55,097 nucleotides of DNA from Rhizobium sp. Q54 (GCA_945871805.1 CAMBXE010000005.1:1-55097), one strand, 5' to 3'; shown: positions 9,896 through 18,601, numbered from the stretch's first letter. Translations and numbers: made by a program. Notes: a model not told the origin generated them from the sequence alone.

Positions 9896-9970
9896 GGACC
9901 CCGCAACAAGTGCGGGGTAACAATTTTGGAACGTACTTCCAACCGTCCCTCTGAACTTGTTGTGGGATCC
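9896..9970. repeat. Nested palindromic repeat after nuoK
   Basis: Begins with the same GGACCCCGCAACAAGTGCGG core as the serS-dapE block and ends with an inverted degenerate copy (AACTTGTTGTGGGATCC). Inside is a smaller perfect stem, TTGGAA-CGTAC-TTCCAA. It probably folds as a hairpin in the transcript and may end or protect the nuo message, but there is no U-tract. The 3' half overlaps the far-upstream TTG codons of the next gene. Confidence 0.85.
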
Positions 9971-9986
9971 GCTAATTAACAAAAAT

Positions 9987-11333
9987 TTGAATAAATTTTC
10001 TCTCTACATCATCTCGCTTTTTCTTCTATCTTCTTCGGTATTTGCCCAAGAGGCTTGCGACAACACCGCGCTTTATTACGATCAAATTCTTCAGGAAGTT
10101 TCTAAGAAAAATTCTCAGGCCATTTCCCAACTTCCCGAATGTTTTAAGCTAGATCGTACCTTGATTTTAAAGGCTGCATTAATCGATCCGTCGCAATTTC
10201 AAAACGCTGCTGACGCGCTGCAAGAAGATCAGATTTTCATTTCTCGCTTACTCAAAATCAGTCCAGAAATTCTACAATTTGCCGCGCCAGAAGTGCGCTC
10301 GGATTCAGATTTTATGGAGAAAGCAACTTACCTAAATCGCCCCGCTCTGCAATACGCCTCTTGGACTTTGCTCGACAATAAACTTTTCATGCGCCGCATG
10401 ATTGAGATCGATTCACTCAATTATAAATTCGCTTCTGATCGCCTTAAAATGATTCCAGAATTTGCGAGTCGTGCCTTTTCCGACAATGGTTTGTTACTTG
10501 AATTCGCGCCACAGCAAGTCAAATCGGATAAAAAATTAGTTAAGATTGCGGTGACTTCAAATAGCGCCGCTCTTGACTTTGCAGCTGATTCACTAAAAGA
10601 GGATAAAGAGCTAAAAAAATTAGCAGCGACACAAAGCTCGATCAAATCACCTGAAGATTTACAAAAATTTTTGCAGGAAAATTATCTAGTTGATGCTGAA
10701 AAAAAGGAGCTCGGAAAAATCGTCGGAAATCAAGCAAAATTCTTTCCTAAAAATAAAATTATCGATCGCAGCTACATCACCAAATGGCAAAAAACGCCCG
10801 ATGGATTGAAAGAAGATTGGCGCCTGATTTCGGCCAATAGTCGTAACTACCAAAATTCCTGGCACGAGGATTTTAAAAAATATCCCGACCTAGTAAAAAA
10901 AATCGAAAAATTTTTTCTCAATCACAACGTCGCAGAAAATACTGTTGAGAATCTCACTACTACTTTTTTATGGAGGATAAAAAGTAAGCCACTCACTTTA
11001 GCCTTTAATCTCTACCTTTTGCGCAACAGCGCCGACGATGATCTTGGGCCTGATTTTGTCGACGCAACTTCATTCACTGTAATCGCCACAAAACATAACA
11101 AAAAATGGGAGATGACGGTGATAGAGGTTATTTTTGACAGCGAAGAAAAAACGAAAATCAGCTACGAAGATGGCTTGCGACGTTACGTTTTGTGGGATCT
11201 TTACCTCACTGATAAAAAAGACAAAAACCCAAAAATTATTTTTAAAGTTTCCGATCCATTCAGTGAGCATTTCGAAGTTTTTGAAGAGCAGAGAGGTGGA
11301 AAATATCAGAAGATCGTACTTGGCAATAAATGA
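9987..11333 (+). CDS. Secreted DUF4116-like repeat protein
   Basis: Unnamed secreted protein of about 448 residues. A signal peptide is clear (hydrophobic run ending SSSVFAQ), so the TTG at 9987 is the preferred start; an upstream TTG at 9957 falls inside the palindromic repeat. Roughly residues 40-230 hold tandem repeats of about 25-30 residues with the pattern 'Leu-x-x-Ala...Leu-x-Phe-Ala-x-x-x-(Val/Leu)-(Lys/Arg)-x-Asp', resembling DUF4116 repeats. The C-terminal half (about 230-448) is not recognised and has no obvious catalytic motif. The 3' end overlaps the convergent GDPD gene by 28 bp. Role unknown; export plus repeats suggests protein binding. Confidence 0.7.
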   Translation: MNKFSLYIISLFLLSSSVFAQEACDNTALYYDQILQEVSKKNSQAISQLPECFKLDRTLILKAALIDPSQFQNAADALQEDQIFISRLLKISPEILQFAAPEVRSDSDFMEKATYLNRPALQYASWTLLDNKLFMRRMIEIDSLNYKFASDRLKMIPEFASRAFSDNGLLLEFAPQQVKSDKKLVKIAVTSNSAALDFAADSLKEDKELKKLAATQSSIKSPEDLQKFLQENYLVDAEKKELGKIVGNQAKFFPKNKIIDRSYITKWQKTPDGLKEDWRLISANSRNYQNSWHEDFKKYPDLVKKIEKFFLNHNVAENTVENLTTTFLWRIKSKPLTLAFNLYLLRNSADDDLGPDFVDATSFTVIATKHNKKWEMTVIEVIFDSEEKTKISYEDGLRRYVLWDLYLTDKKDKNPKIIFKVSDPFSEHFEVFEEQRGGKYQKIVLGNK

Positions 11334-11926
11334 TCGCTTGCGAAGTGTTTTACGCCTAGAGCTGCAAGCTCTTGCAGTCTTTTAACATCATTCACAGTCC
11401 AGGCAAAAATTTCTTGATTAGAAAATTTTTTGATAAAATCCGCGTCGATAAATTCGTGAAAAACCGAAAGAAATTTTACTCGACTTTCTACGCAAAACCT
11501 TTCCAGCTCAGCAATCTTTTCCCTCTCTCTGCAGGCAGAAATAAATTTAATATCCTCGCCAAATATTCTTCGCGCCTGCGTTACCACTTCATTATCTAGC
11601 GCAAATGTCGCCAAAAATATTTTCTTTAGATCAATTTTTGCCTTTTGGATCTCGTAAAAAATCAGCTCTAGAGTGTCTTTGGCATTGCTTCCATCTAAAT
11701 TTTTACAATCGAGCCAGTAAGTCATTTCATTGCCAAAGCGCAAATACTCGCAAAGGGTTGGAAGAATTTCACCTTCTGGCTTGTTGTGTTTTATCAAAAT
11801 TTTCCCTTCGCTAAGCCACAGATCAAATTCAATAGAGCGAAATCCCGCTTGATAAGCAGCCTCAAGACTTGCAATTGAATTCTCTGGACTATTTTTTGTA
11901 ACCAAACCTCGATGCGCAAAAATCAT
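11306..11926 (-). CDS. Glycerophosphodiester phosphodiesterase family protein
   Basis: TIM-barrel GDPD enzyme expected to hydrolyse glycerophosphodiesters to glycerol-3-phosphate and an alcohol. Catalytic and metal residues visible are the His5-Arg6-Gly7 motif, Glu15-Asn16 (SPENS), Glu33 and Asp35 (SIEFDLW) and His47. The C-terminal FAWTVND motif is also typical. It has 206 residues, compact, with no signal peptide, so cytoplasmic. The protein starts only four residues before the catalytic His, which fixes the start. Its start codon overlaps that of the divergent cutA. Confidence 0.88.
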   Translation of the reverse strand: MIFAHRGLVTKNSPENSIASLEAAYQAGFRSIEFDLWLSEGKILIKHNKPEGEILPTLCEYLRFGNEMTYWLDCKNLDGSNAKDTLELIFYEIQKAKIDLKKIFLATFALDNEVVTQARRIFGEDIKFISACREREKIAELERFCVESRVKFLSVFHEFIDADFIKKFSNQEIFAWTVNDVKRLQELAALGVKHFASDHLLPSTIF

Positions 11927-12263
11927 GACAAAATTTATTTTAGTTGAAACGACCTACCCAAATTTACGTGCGGCAAAAAATCTCGCGAAGATTTTATTAA
12001 GCAAAAATCTTGCTGCCTGCGTGCAATTTTGCGAAGTCAAAAGCATGTATTTTTGGCCCAAGGGAATGAACCAAAAAATACAAAATGATCGAGAATTTTT
12101 GGTGCGAATCAAAACCAAAAATTCGCTTTATGAAGCAGTCGAAAAAATTATTCAGAATCATCATTCTTACGAGATTCCACAAATCCTGGCAATTCAGATA
12201 GATCAAGGCTCTAAGGCATATTTAAACTGGGTCGACTCTCAGACAGAAACAGCTGGTAAATAA
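11925..12263 (+). CDS. cutA: Divalent-cation tolerance protein CutA
   Basis: Small trimeric cytoplasmic protein of the CutA1 family, linked to copper and divalent metal tolerance; its exact role is unsettled. It has 112 residues with a ferredoxin-like fold. Family positions visible are the N-terminal TTYPN, the LAACVQF strand, the KTKNSLY region and the HSYEIPQILAI motif near the C-terminus. Its ATG (11925) shares two bases with the start codon of the divergent GDPD gene. Confidence 0.92.
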   Translation: MTKFILVETTYPNLRAAKNLAKILLSKNLAACVQFCEVKSMYFWPKGMNQKIQNDREFLVRIKTKNSLYEAVEKIIQNHHSYEIPQILAIQIDQGSKAYLNWVDSQTETAGK

Positions 12264-12439
12264 GTTTACGATTCCTAACTTCCGCCCGAATTTTTCCCGG
12301 CATTTTTCCGGCATTTTTACTACCATTTTTACAAATCAGCTGAAGCAGTTACTCCTAGGATTTTTATGTTATTCTCATCAAGCAATCTTATCTCAACCTA
12401 GGTAAATAACCGTTCCTTCCGCTGTTAATTTCAAGGAAC

Positions 12440-14386
12440 ATGAAAACAATTTTGATCGACGCTGCCCACCGCGAAGAAACTCGCGTTGCAGTTTTAGAAA
12501 GTGGAATCCTCCAGGATTTCGATCGCGAAGCCATCGCCATTAAACAAATTAAAGGCAATATTTACCTCGCAAAAGTAACTAGAGTTGAACCTTCTCTTCA
12601 ATCTTGTTTCGTTGATTACGGCTCTGATCGTCACGGCTTTTTACCATTCGCCGATATTCATCCTGACTTCTACCAAATTCCTGAAAGCGAGAGACAAAAA
12701 CTTCGCGACATGAACAATCAAGCTCCGCGAAGTGATGAAGAAGATGGTCATGATTCAGAAGAGCGTGATCGCGTCAACGCCCCTAGAGAAAGAGACGCTA
12801 AAGACAAAGATGATGCCGAAGATTCAATCACAACCGGCGCTCATTCAGTTGAAGATGAAACAGGAGCCTACCGCGGTAATGTCCACAGCATCTACAAGCG
12901 CTACAATATCCAAGATGTCATCAAGCCTGGCCAATTAATTTTGGTCCAAACTTCTAAAGAAGAGCGCGGCAACAAAGGTGCGTCGATGACAACCTACATC
13001 TCAATCGCCGGCAAATATTGTGTGCTCATGGCCAATACGCCGAACAAAGGCGGAGTTTCCAAGAAGGTTGATAATTTTCGCGATCGCAAACTTTTGCGCT
13101 CAATTTTGAACGAACTCAATACTCCGGTAGATCGTTCAGTAATAATCCGAACTGCTGGCGTTGGTAAAAAACCAGAAGACATCAAGCGTGATTGTGATTA
13201 CCTCAACAGATTGTGGAGCAACATCAAAGAAAGTGCTGATTCATCAACTGCTCCGGCCTTCATTCACGCCGAAGATGACGTGATTAAAAGATGTATCCGC
13301 GACGTTTATAACGAAAATGTCGGCGAAGTAATTATCGAAGGAGCCGAAGCTTTTAACACCGTTCTTAGCTTCGTAAAGCTGACCATGCCAGGCTCTGCTC
13401 ACAACATAAAACTGCACGAAGAGCGCGTGCCAATTTTTAATAAATATCGCGTCGAACAACAAATCACCGCGCTCTACGAAAAGAATATTAACCTTCCATC
13501 TGGTGGCTCAATCGTGATCGATCACACTGAGGCTCTAGTTGCAATCGACGTCAACTCTGGTCGCGCAACTCGTGAAATCGGCGTCGAAGAAACCGCCTTT
13601 CACACCAATCTCGAAGCAGTTAAAGAAATTGCTAAACAACTTCGTCTTCGTGATTTGGCTGGTCTTGTCGTTATCGATTTCATCGACATGTACGAACAAA
13701 GACATCGCCGCAACGTCGAAAGAGTTTTGCGTGACGAACTAGAAAATGATCGCGCGCGCATTCAAATCGGTCGCATCAGCGTTTTTGGCTTGCTTGAAAT
13801 GTCGCGTCAACGTCTTGGTGCCAGCTTTTTTGAAACCATCACCGAGCCTTGCAAACATTGCGCTGGAACTGGCTACGTTCGTTCGGTAGAAATTTTGGCA
13901 GTCAGTATTTTGCGTGCGATTCGTCATTCTTGTTCCGACAAACAAGCGGGGGTGATTTACGTATACACCAATTCCGAAACCATCGCCTACATAATGAATT
14001 TCAAGAAACATGAAATCATGGCGACCGAAAGAAATTACGACGTTCACATCTTCATGCATCAAGGTGACGACGTGGGCTCGCAAGGCTTTAACATTAAGAG
14101 ACGCAAAAGCCTGTCAGACGACGAAAGACGCGAAATCGAAATGCAAGTCACGACAGGAAAAGTGAATCAACTCGGCTTGGAAAGAAATTATCTCGACAAC
14201 TCTTCTTCTGAAGAAGATGTAGCGCCAGAGTCAGATCGCGGCAATCGCCGACCACCTCGCGACAATAACAGAAGAAAAAATAACAACCGTCGCGACCGCG
14301 ACAACAGAGAACGCGTCAATAATAATCGCAACGGAAAGAAATCATTTTTCAGCAAGCTATTTTCTTTTGGAAGTAGCGGCAACTAA
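12440..14386 (+). CDS. rne: Ribonuclease E/G
   Basis: Endoribonuclease for mRNA decay and rRNA/tRNA maturation. It has 648 residues. The N-terminal S1 domain is split by an acidic low-complexity insert (about residues 97-140). Catalytic metal-binding aspartates are visible at Asp370 (VAIDVNSGR) and Asp413 (VVIDFIDM). The Zn-link CKHC motif is at Cys471/Cys474 in EPCKHCAGTGY. The C-terminal tail is Arg/Asn-rich, a probable RNA-binding and scaffold region, much shorter than in E. coli RNase E. A 176-bp leader precedes it and a strong terminator follows, so it is probably monocistronic. Confidence 0.96.
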   Translation: MKTILIDAAHREETRVAVLESGILQDFDREAIAIKQIKGNIYLAKVTRVEPSLQSCFVDYGSDRHGFLPFADIHPDFYQIPESERQKLRDMNNQAPRSDEEDGHDSEERDRVNAPRERDAKDKDDAEDSITTGAHSVEDETGAYRGNVHSIYKRYNIQDVIKPGQLILVQTSKEERGNKGASMTTYISIAGKYCVLMANTPNKGGVSKKVDNFRDRKLLRSILNELNTPVDRSVIIRTAGVGKKPEDIKRDCDYLNRLWSNIKESADSSTAPAFIHAEDDVIKRCIRDVYNENVGEVIIEGAEAFNTVLSFVKLTMPGSAHNIKLHEERVPIFNKYRVEQQITALYEKNINLPSGGSIVIDHTEALVAIDVNSGRATREIGVEETAFHTNLEAVKEIAKQLRLRDLAGLVVIDFIDMYEQRHRRNVERVLRDELENDRARIQIGRISVFGLLEMSRQRLGASFFETITEPCKHCAGTGYVRSVEILAVSILRAIRHSCSDKQAGVIYVYTNSETIAYIMNFKKHEIMATERNYDVHIFMHQGDDVGSQGFNIKRRKSLSDDERREIEMQVTTGKVNQLGLERNYLDNSSSEEDVAPESDRGNRRPPRDNNRRKNNNRRDRDNRERVNNNRNGKKSFFSKLFSFGSSGN

Positions 14387-14408
14387 AGCTACTAACAAAT
14401 TTTAGACG

Positions 14409-14449
14409 TAAAAAACCGGCAATCTCCAATTGGAAATTGCCGGTTTTTT
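14409..14449. terminator. Bidirectional Rho-independent terminator (rne / LysE-type gene)
   Basis: A near-perfect stem with arms AAAAAACCGGCAAT and ATTGCCGGTTTTTT surrounds a short loop. It has a T-run on the plus strand (for rne) and one on the minus strand (for the convergent LysE-type gene), so it can serve both. Confidence 0.92.
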
Positions 14450-14485
14450 GTTAGTAGATTTAACCCCAGATCCGTCGAAGGATGT

Positions 14486-15100
14486 TTAGTTGGGGAATAA
14501 AATTTGGTAATCTACGTAAACTTTATGCATAAGTTTGAGCGCAAAATAGGAGATCGCGCTCGAGGCGCAGATTTTTACGACCAAGATGTAGGAGAGAATA
14601 AATCTATTTACGTAAGAGACGAAATAGGCCGCAGATAAGAACACGAACGACTCAATCACCATAAAACTAAATAGGTAGAAAGACATTAATCCAAATTCCA
14701 TGTTGTGATCAGAGGCGGCAATGCCAGCAAGAATACTGCCGTAAAAAATTGCGATCTCGGGATTGAGCAAAGTGATGATCAGGCTCTCAACAAAAAACTT
14801 ACTATTTTTATGCATTTTGCTTTCGTTATTTTCGATCTTCAGCTTGAAGATTAGGTAAGCGATGTAGAGCAAATAAAGCGAAGCGAAGGAGTGAAAAAAG
14901 AAAAAAACTTTCGGATTATGCAAAAGATAAGTGAAGCCGATCATCAAAAATAGCAGCCAAAATAATACACCGAAAAGCACGCCCAGTGCGGTTATAACAC
15001 CAAACCTGCGCCCAAAAACTAAGCTATTTTGAATCACCAAAACGATATTTGGCCCGGGGGAAATCGCTGCCATAAAGGCAAGAAACATATTTGTGAGCAT
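14486..15100 (-). CDS. LysE/RhtB-family amino-acid exporter
   Basis: Inner-membrane exporter of the LysE superfamily, which extrudes amino acids such as lysine, threonine or homoserine; the substrate cannot be read from the sequence. It has 204 residues with about six hydrophobic segments. The family motif SPGPN is at residues 14-18, followed by a glycine-rich ALGVLFGVLFW helix. The LLNPEIAIFYG stretch before the third/fourth helices matches the conserved LNPKA-type loop. Convergent with rne and sharing its terminator. Confidence 0.87.
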   Translation of the reverse strand: MLTNMFLAFMAAISPGPNIVLVIQNSLVFGRRFGVITALGVLFGVLFWLLFLMIGFTYLLHNPKVFFFFHSFASLYLLYIAYLIFKLKIENNESKMHKNSKFFVESLIITLLNPEIAIFYGSILAGIAASDHNMEFGLMSFYLFSFMVIESFVFLSAAYFVSYVNRFILSYILVVKICASSAISYFALKLMHKVYVDYQILFPN

Positions 15101-15166
15101 GCGGGAATAAATTTGACGAGAAAAAGAAAGTGCGGAAATGGCAACGGTGGAAAATTATCTCAATTT

Positions 15167-15347
15167 AACCCAGATCCGTCATTAGAATCGCACCATTATC
15201 TCTACTAACCCTTGATTCTATTACCCTCGTTCTCTGCTCCACTCCGTCAGCGTATGCATGCTACGCTTCCGGTGCGGTGCTCGCTCGAGACTAATAGAAT
15301 CAAGGCTTAGCGAGATACTGTCGCAATTCTAATGACGGATCTGGGTT
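15167..15347. repeat. 181-bp palindromic element, copy A
   Basis: Bounded by a perfect 22-bp terminal inverted repeat (left arm begins AACCCAGATCCGTC). A further paired arm pair lies inside (TTGATTCTATTA with TAATAGAATCAA), with a GC-richer centre around GCGTATGCATGCTACGC. A second copy of identical length lies inverted at 53777-53957 with about 8 mismatches (roughly 96% identity). It sits between the LysE-type gene and msrA and touches the msrA stop codon. No frame inside is convincing. Confidence 0.95.
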
Positions 15348-15919
15348 TAAAACTTCCACTCCTCACGAATATGATGGCAAGTATACCCGTAAGGATTTTT
15401 TTTAAGATATTTTTGATGATACCCCTCAGCAGAAAAAAACTTCCCCGCTTTTGAAGCCTTCGTAACAACCGCTCCATTAAAGACTCGTGATTTTTTAGCT
15501 TTTTCGATCACTAACAAGGCGGTCTCTTTTTGCGCCTCATCTAAATAAAAAATCTCCGAACGATATTGCGTTCCGACGTCATTTTCTTGGCGATTAAGAG
15601 TTGTTGGATCATGAATCGTAAAAAAGAATTTGAGCAGTCCCTCGTAAGAAATTTTCTGCGGATCAAAAGTAATTTCGATCGCCTCGGCATGATTGGTTAG
15701 CCCGGTTGAAACCATTTCATAAGTTGGATTATCTACATTGCCGCCAATATACCCAACCCTACTGCTAACCACGCCATTCACCTGATCCACAAGGTGTTGC
15801 ACACCCCAAAAACAACCTCCAGAAAGAATCGCAGTTTCATATCTTGCCGACGAAGAGGCAAAAGCAGGGGCAAGACTCGCCAGAAATAAAACAGGGAATA
15901 GGAGAAGATTTTTTAGCAT
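15347..15919 (-). CDS. msrA: Peptide-methionine (S)-S-oxide reductase, exported
   Basis: Repairs oxidised methionine in proteins. The catalytic motif is GCFWG; the downstream motifs VGYIGG and GTQYRS are also present, as is the GYHQKYL stretch. The start is placed at the ATG ending 15919 because it begins a clean signal peptide (LLLFPVLFLASLAPAFA), predicting a periplasmic enzyme of 190 residues. A longer in-frame start at 15952 is possible. Export of MsrA fits an organism facing host or environmental oxidants. The stop codon abuts the 181-bp palindromic element. Confidence 0.94.
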   Translation of the reverse strand: MLKNLLLFPVLFLASLAPAFASSSARYETAILSGGCFWGVQHLVDQVNGVVSSRVGYIGGNVDNPTYEMVSTGLTNHAEAIEITFDPQKISYEGLLKFFFTIHDPTTLNRQENDVGTQYRSEIFYLDEAQKETALLVIEKAKKSRVFNGAVVTKASKAGKFFSAEGYHQKYLKKNPYGYTCHHIREEWKF

Positions 15920-15997
15920 GTTTTTATTTTTGAATTTTTCCACAAATCGCAATGTGTCTTCTTTTTATTCGGAAGCTCTAGGCGAAAAATAACAAAT

Positions 15998-16372
15998 TTA
16001 TCTAACCGCAAAACAAGGAAGATAAACCTCGCGCAAAAAAACTTTTTTGGACTGAAAAGCAAAAGTTTCGTTATCTCCATTCGAAGAATCACAGGTCTCA
16101 CTTAAAGCGGTAAGCTCGTCACCATATTGAAATGTAAAACACGCGCCATCAGCAATCATTTCCTGAATAGCGGCAATATTGTTATTGAGATACTCTTGCG
16201 TCGCTTCGTTAAATTTTTTTTCGGTGAGACAGCCAACTATTCCTGCTTTAGCGGTTATTTTGTAAGTCGTTTCATGTCTCTTTCCAGCTTTAGAATATTC
16301 TTTATTAAAAAAGATCTCGAACGTCACCGCAATCAGCAAAGAGAGTAGAAAAACCATCAAGGACTTCATCAT
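15998..16372 (-). CDS. Small membrane-anchored or secreted protein, unknown
   Basis: 124 residues with an N-terminal hydrophobic signal-anchor (SLMVFLLSLLIAVTF) followed by a soluble domain with three cysteines. No family recognised. It lies upstream of msrA on the same strand (gap about 80 bp) and is divergent from the efflux operon. Coding potential is supported by the signal segment and by codon use like the neighbours, but nothing more. Confidence 0.5.
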   Translation of the reverse strand: MMKSLMVFLLSLLIAVTFEIFFNKEYSKAGKRHETTYKITAKAGIVGCLTEKKFNEATQEYLNNNIAAIQEMIADGACFTFQYGDELTALSETCDSSNGDNETFAFQSKKVFLREVYLPCFAVR

Positions 16373-16465
16373 ATGTTAAGAAAAATTATTTTAGAAAATG
16401 CGCCAATCGGCGCTCAAATTGAAATCATTACCAAATAATAATATCGTTTAAAAAACCTTCATATT

Positions 16466-16500
16466 ATTTCAATCAACTGATTGGATCAACTGATTGAAAT
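16466..16500. promoter_or_regulatory. Candidate TetR-family operator before efflux operon
   Basis: Perfect 10-bp outer inverted repeat ATTTCAATCA (16466-16475) and TGATTGAAAT (16491-16500). The inner sequence holds two direct ATCAACTGATTG units 13 bp apart; the first lies in the 14-bp palindrome CAATCAACTGATTG. It ends 3 bp before the first ATG of the efflux operon, which itself encodes a TetR regulator. No clear Shine-Dalgarno sequence fits in this gap. Confidence 0.65.
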
Positions 16501-16503
16501 TTC

Positions 16504-17955
16504 ATGAAATTTTTAAAAATTACTTTTGCGCTGCTTTTATTGGCTTCGTGCTCAAGCGATAAAAACCTCGGTCGTGATATTCAAAAACATGTCGCGACAG
16601 ACTTTCTTACTAAAGATTTCAGCATTTCTTCATCGGCTCCAAGTGAAAAATGGTGGATGGAATTCAACGACAACTTACTAAATCAAGTTGTTGAGCTCGG
16701 ATTACAAAATAACAAAGATATTCAGGTCGCCAATCTCGCCATCGTTACTTCGCGCCAATTAAATAATATAAACATTACCAACTTACTTCCTTCTGGAAGC
16801 GCAGGAATAGGTCGCCAAAGATTTTCTTCGCCTGGGTTCGGACCAAATGGAGTTAGCTACGATCTTTATCAATCAACTTTTGATGCCGCTTGGGAATTAG
16901 ATTTTTTCGGTAAAAACTTAGATCGCTACAAAGCTGGAAAGTTAAGATTTTTAAAAGAAGCACAACTCTACAAAGCCAGTGCCATCAGGATCGCAAGTGA
17001 GATTGCACAAAATTACATCGAGTTAAAACGCCTACAAAAACAAACTCAAAATCTGCAGGAAATATCTAATTTAAGAGAGCGGCTGAGTAAAATCGCTGAA
17101 CAAAAAGAAAGAAACGGCACTTCTCACAAAGCCAATATTTATAAGGCTGAAATCGATTTTGACTCTGCTTCATCTTCATTGCTCGAAGCTCAAACAAATG
17201 AAAAAGTTTTAACTTACAGATTGGCGGTTTTGGTCGGCACAACTCCAGAAAAAATTTTAGAAATACTTTCTCAGCCAAACGAAAAAGAAATTTTTGATTA
17301 CTCTTCTGGCCTTGTCCCAGTTGGCTTAAAATCAGATATTCTAAAGCGTCGTCCCGATATTATCGCCGCTGAATATGAAATAGACGCCGCCGATTTTGAT
17401 CAAAGCGCGCAGTTCAAAGAATTTTTTCCGAGCTTTAATTTATCCGCAAAAGTAGGTGGTGGCTCTAGGGATTTAGGCGAAATGCTGAATAATGGCGCCA
17501 ATGTAAAAGATATTCGCGGCACAGTTTCCGTACCAATTTTTTCAATCGGATACTTATTGGCCGAGTATAAAATCAGCAAAGCCAAGGCCAAAATCGCCGT
17601 ACTAAATTACGAAAAAATAGTTCTAACCGCTCTTGAAGAATGCGAGTCGCAACTAGCCCGCTACGTAAATTCACTGCAGATCGAGAAACATTCGAAACAC
17701 TCTCTCGAGGCCAGTAAAAAAATTCTTAAAATCGACGAAGATAAAAAACGCCTCGGCGTAATTTCGAATGAAGAATTTTTGAATAGCAAAATCGCCGAAT
17801 TGAATAGCGAAAATCAAATGGCGCAAAAAAAGAGCGAGAGTTTGGTTGGTCTAATCGCGCTGCACAAGATTCTGGGTGGCGGCTTCGAAGGTTATGAAAT
17901 GCACTTCGAAAAAGATCGAGTGTTTTGGAAAGAGAGAGAAAAGAGCAACTCATGA
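16504..17955 (+). CDS. NodT/OprM-type outer-membrane efflux lipoprotein
   Basis: TolC-superfamily outer-membrane channel for multidrug or small-molecule export. It has 483 residues. The signal peptide ends in a lipobox with Cys16 (LLLASC), so the protein is a lipoprotein. The PSEKWWMEFND and AWELDFFGKN motifs and two long alpha-helical repeats (about residues 60-250 and 280-470) are typical of OprM/NodT proteins. The LKRRPDIIAAEYEI motif opens the second repeat. First gene of a six-gene operon; its TGA overlaps the ATG of the TetR gene (ATGA). Confidence 0.93.
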   Translation: MKFLKITFALLLLASCSSDKNLGRDIQKHVATDFLTKDFSISSSAPSEKWWMEFNDNLLNQVVELGLQNNKDIQVANLAIVTSRQLNNINITNLLPSGSAGIGRQRFSSPGFGPNGVSYDLYQSTFDAAWELDFFGKNLDRYKAGKLRFLKEAQLYKASAIRIASEIAQNYIELKRLQKQTQNLQEISNLRERLSKIAEQKERNGTSHKANIYKAEIDFDSASSSLLEAQTNEKVLTYRLAVLVGTTPEKILEILSQPNEKEIFDYSSGLVPVGLKSDILKRRPDIIAAEYEIDAADFDQSAQFKEFFPSFNLSAKVGGGSRDLGEMLNNGANVKDIRGTVSVPIFSIGYLLAEYKISKAKAKIAVLNYEKIVLTALEECESQLARYVNSLQIEKHSKHSLEASKKILKIDEDKKRLGVISNEEFLNSKIAELNSENQMAQKKSESLVGLIALHKILGGGFEGYEMHFEKDRVFWKEREKSNS

Positions 17956-18596
17956 CTGAAAAAAACTCTTCCGTAAAAGAAAAAATCCTCGATGCCGCAA
18001 TAACTATTTTTTCACAAAATGGTTTTGACTGTTCGCGCACGCGCGACATTGCGACTCTAGCCGATGTCAACATTTCCACGCTGCATTATCACTTCAAAAG
18101 CAAAGATAATATTTATGGCAGCGTGATTAAAAAAATTCACGAGCAGTCAAATAAATTCATGATGCCAACCATGATTGAGCAAAGGGAAATTATCGAAACC
18201 AGCAAAGACAAAAAAGAGATTCTTGAGGCAATAAAAACGATGTCTTTGACTTTCGTTGAAACCATCACCAGCCCAGATAATAAGCGCTATTCCAAGATTA
18301 TCTCTTTCGAACAAATCGAACAAAGCAAACATTTTGAATCTCTTTTTAAAAGCGTAATGAAGCGCGTTTGCGAGCCATTTACTTTGGCCACCGCCAAAAT
18401 CATGAATAAAAAAATCGATGCGATTGAAGTGATTTTATTTGCCCACTCTCTTCACAGCGTTCTGACTTCCTTTCAAAATAATAAGTCCAGCCTCCTTTAT
18501 TTAAGCGGCTGGAAAGGCTATGACGAAAATAACATCAAGCAGATCAAAAAAAATATTTTACGCGTAATTGACAATCTCTTCGAAATTTATTTGTAA
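17952..18596 (+). CDS. TetR/AcrR-family transcriptional regulator
   Basis: 214-residue DNA-binding repressor. The N-terminal helix-turn-helix is clear: KILDAAITIFSQNGFD, then TRDIATLADVNISTLHYHF and KSKDNIY. The C-terminal ligand domain is variable. The ATG at 17952 is chosen because it gives a 4-bp ATGA overlap with the preceding gene; the longer TTG-started form is unlikely. Its place inside the efflux operon, plus the palindrome at 16466-16500, suggests autoregulation and control of export. The E. coli ybhGFSR system is similarly paired with a TetR regulator. Confidence 0.93.
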   Translation: MTEKNSSVKEKILDAAITIFSQNGFDCSRTRDIATLADVNISTLHYHFKSKDNIYGSVIKKIHEQSNKFMMPTMIEQREIIETSKDKKEILEAIKTMSLTFVETITSPDNKRYSKIISFEQIEQSKHFESLFKSVMKRVCEPFTLATAKIMNKKIDAIEVILFAHSLHSVLTSFQNNKSSLLYLSGWKGYDENNIKQIKKNILRVIDNLFEIYL

Positions 18597-18601
18597 AAAA
18601 C

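Noticed and set aside
15167-15347. Insertion sequence
   Set aside because: Terminal inverted repeats are present, but 181 bp has no room for a transposase and no frame inside is convincing; treated as a MITE-like or structured element.
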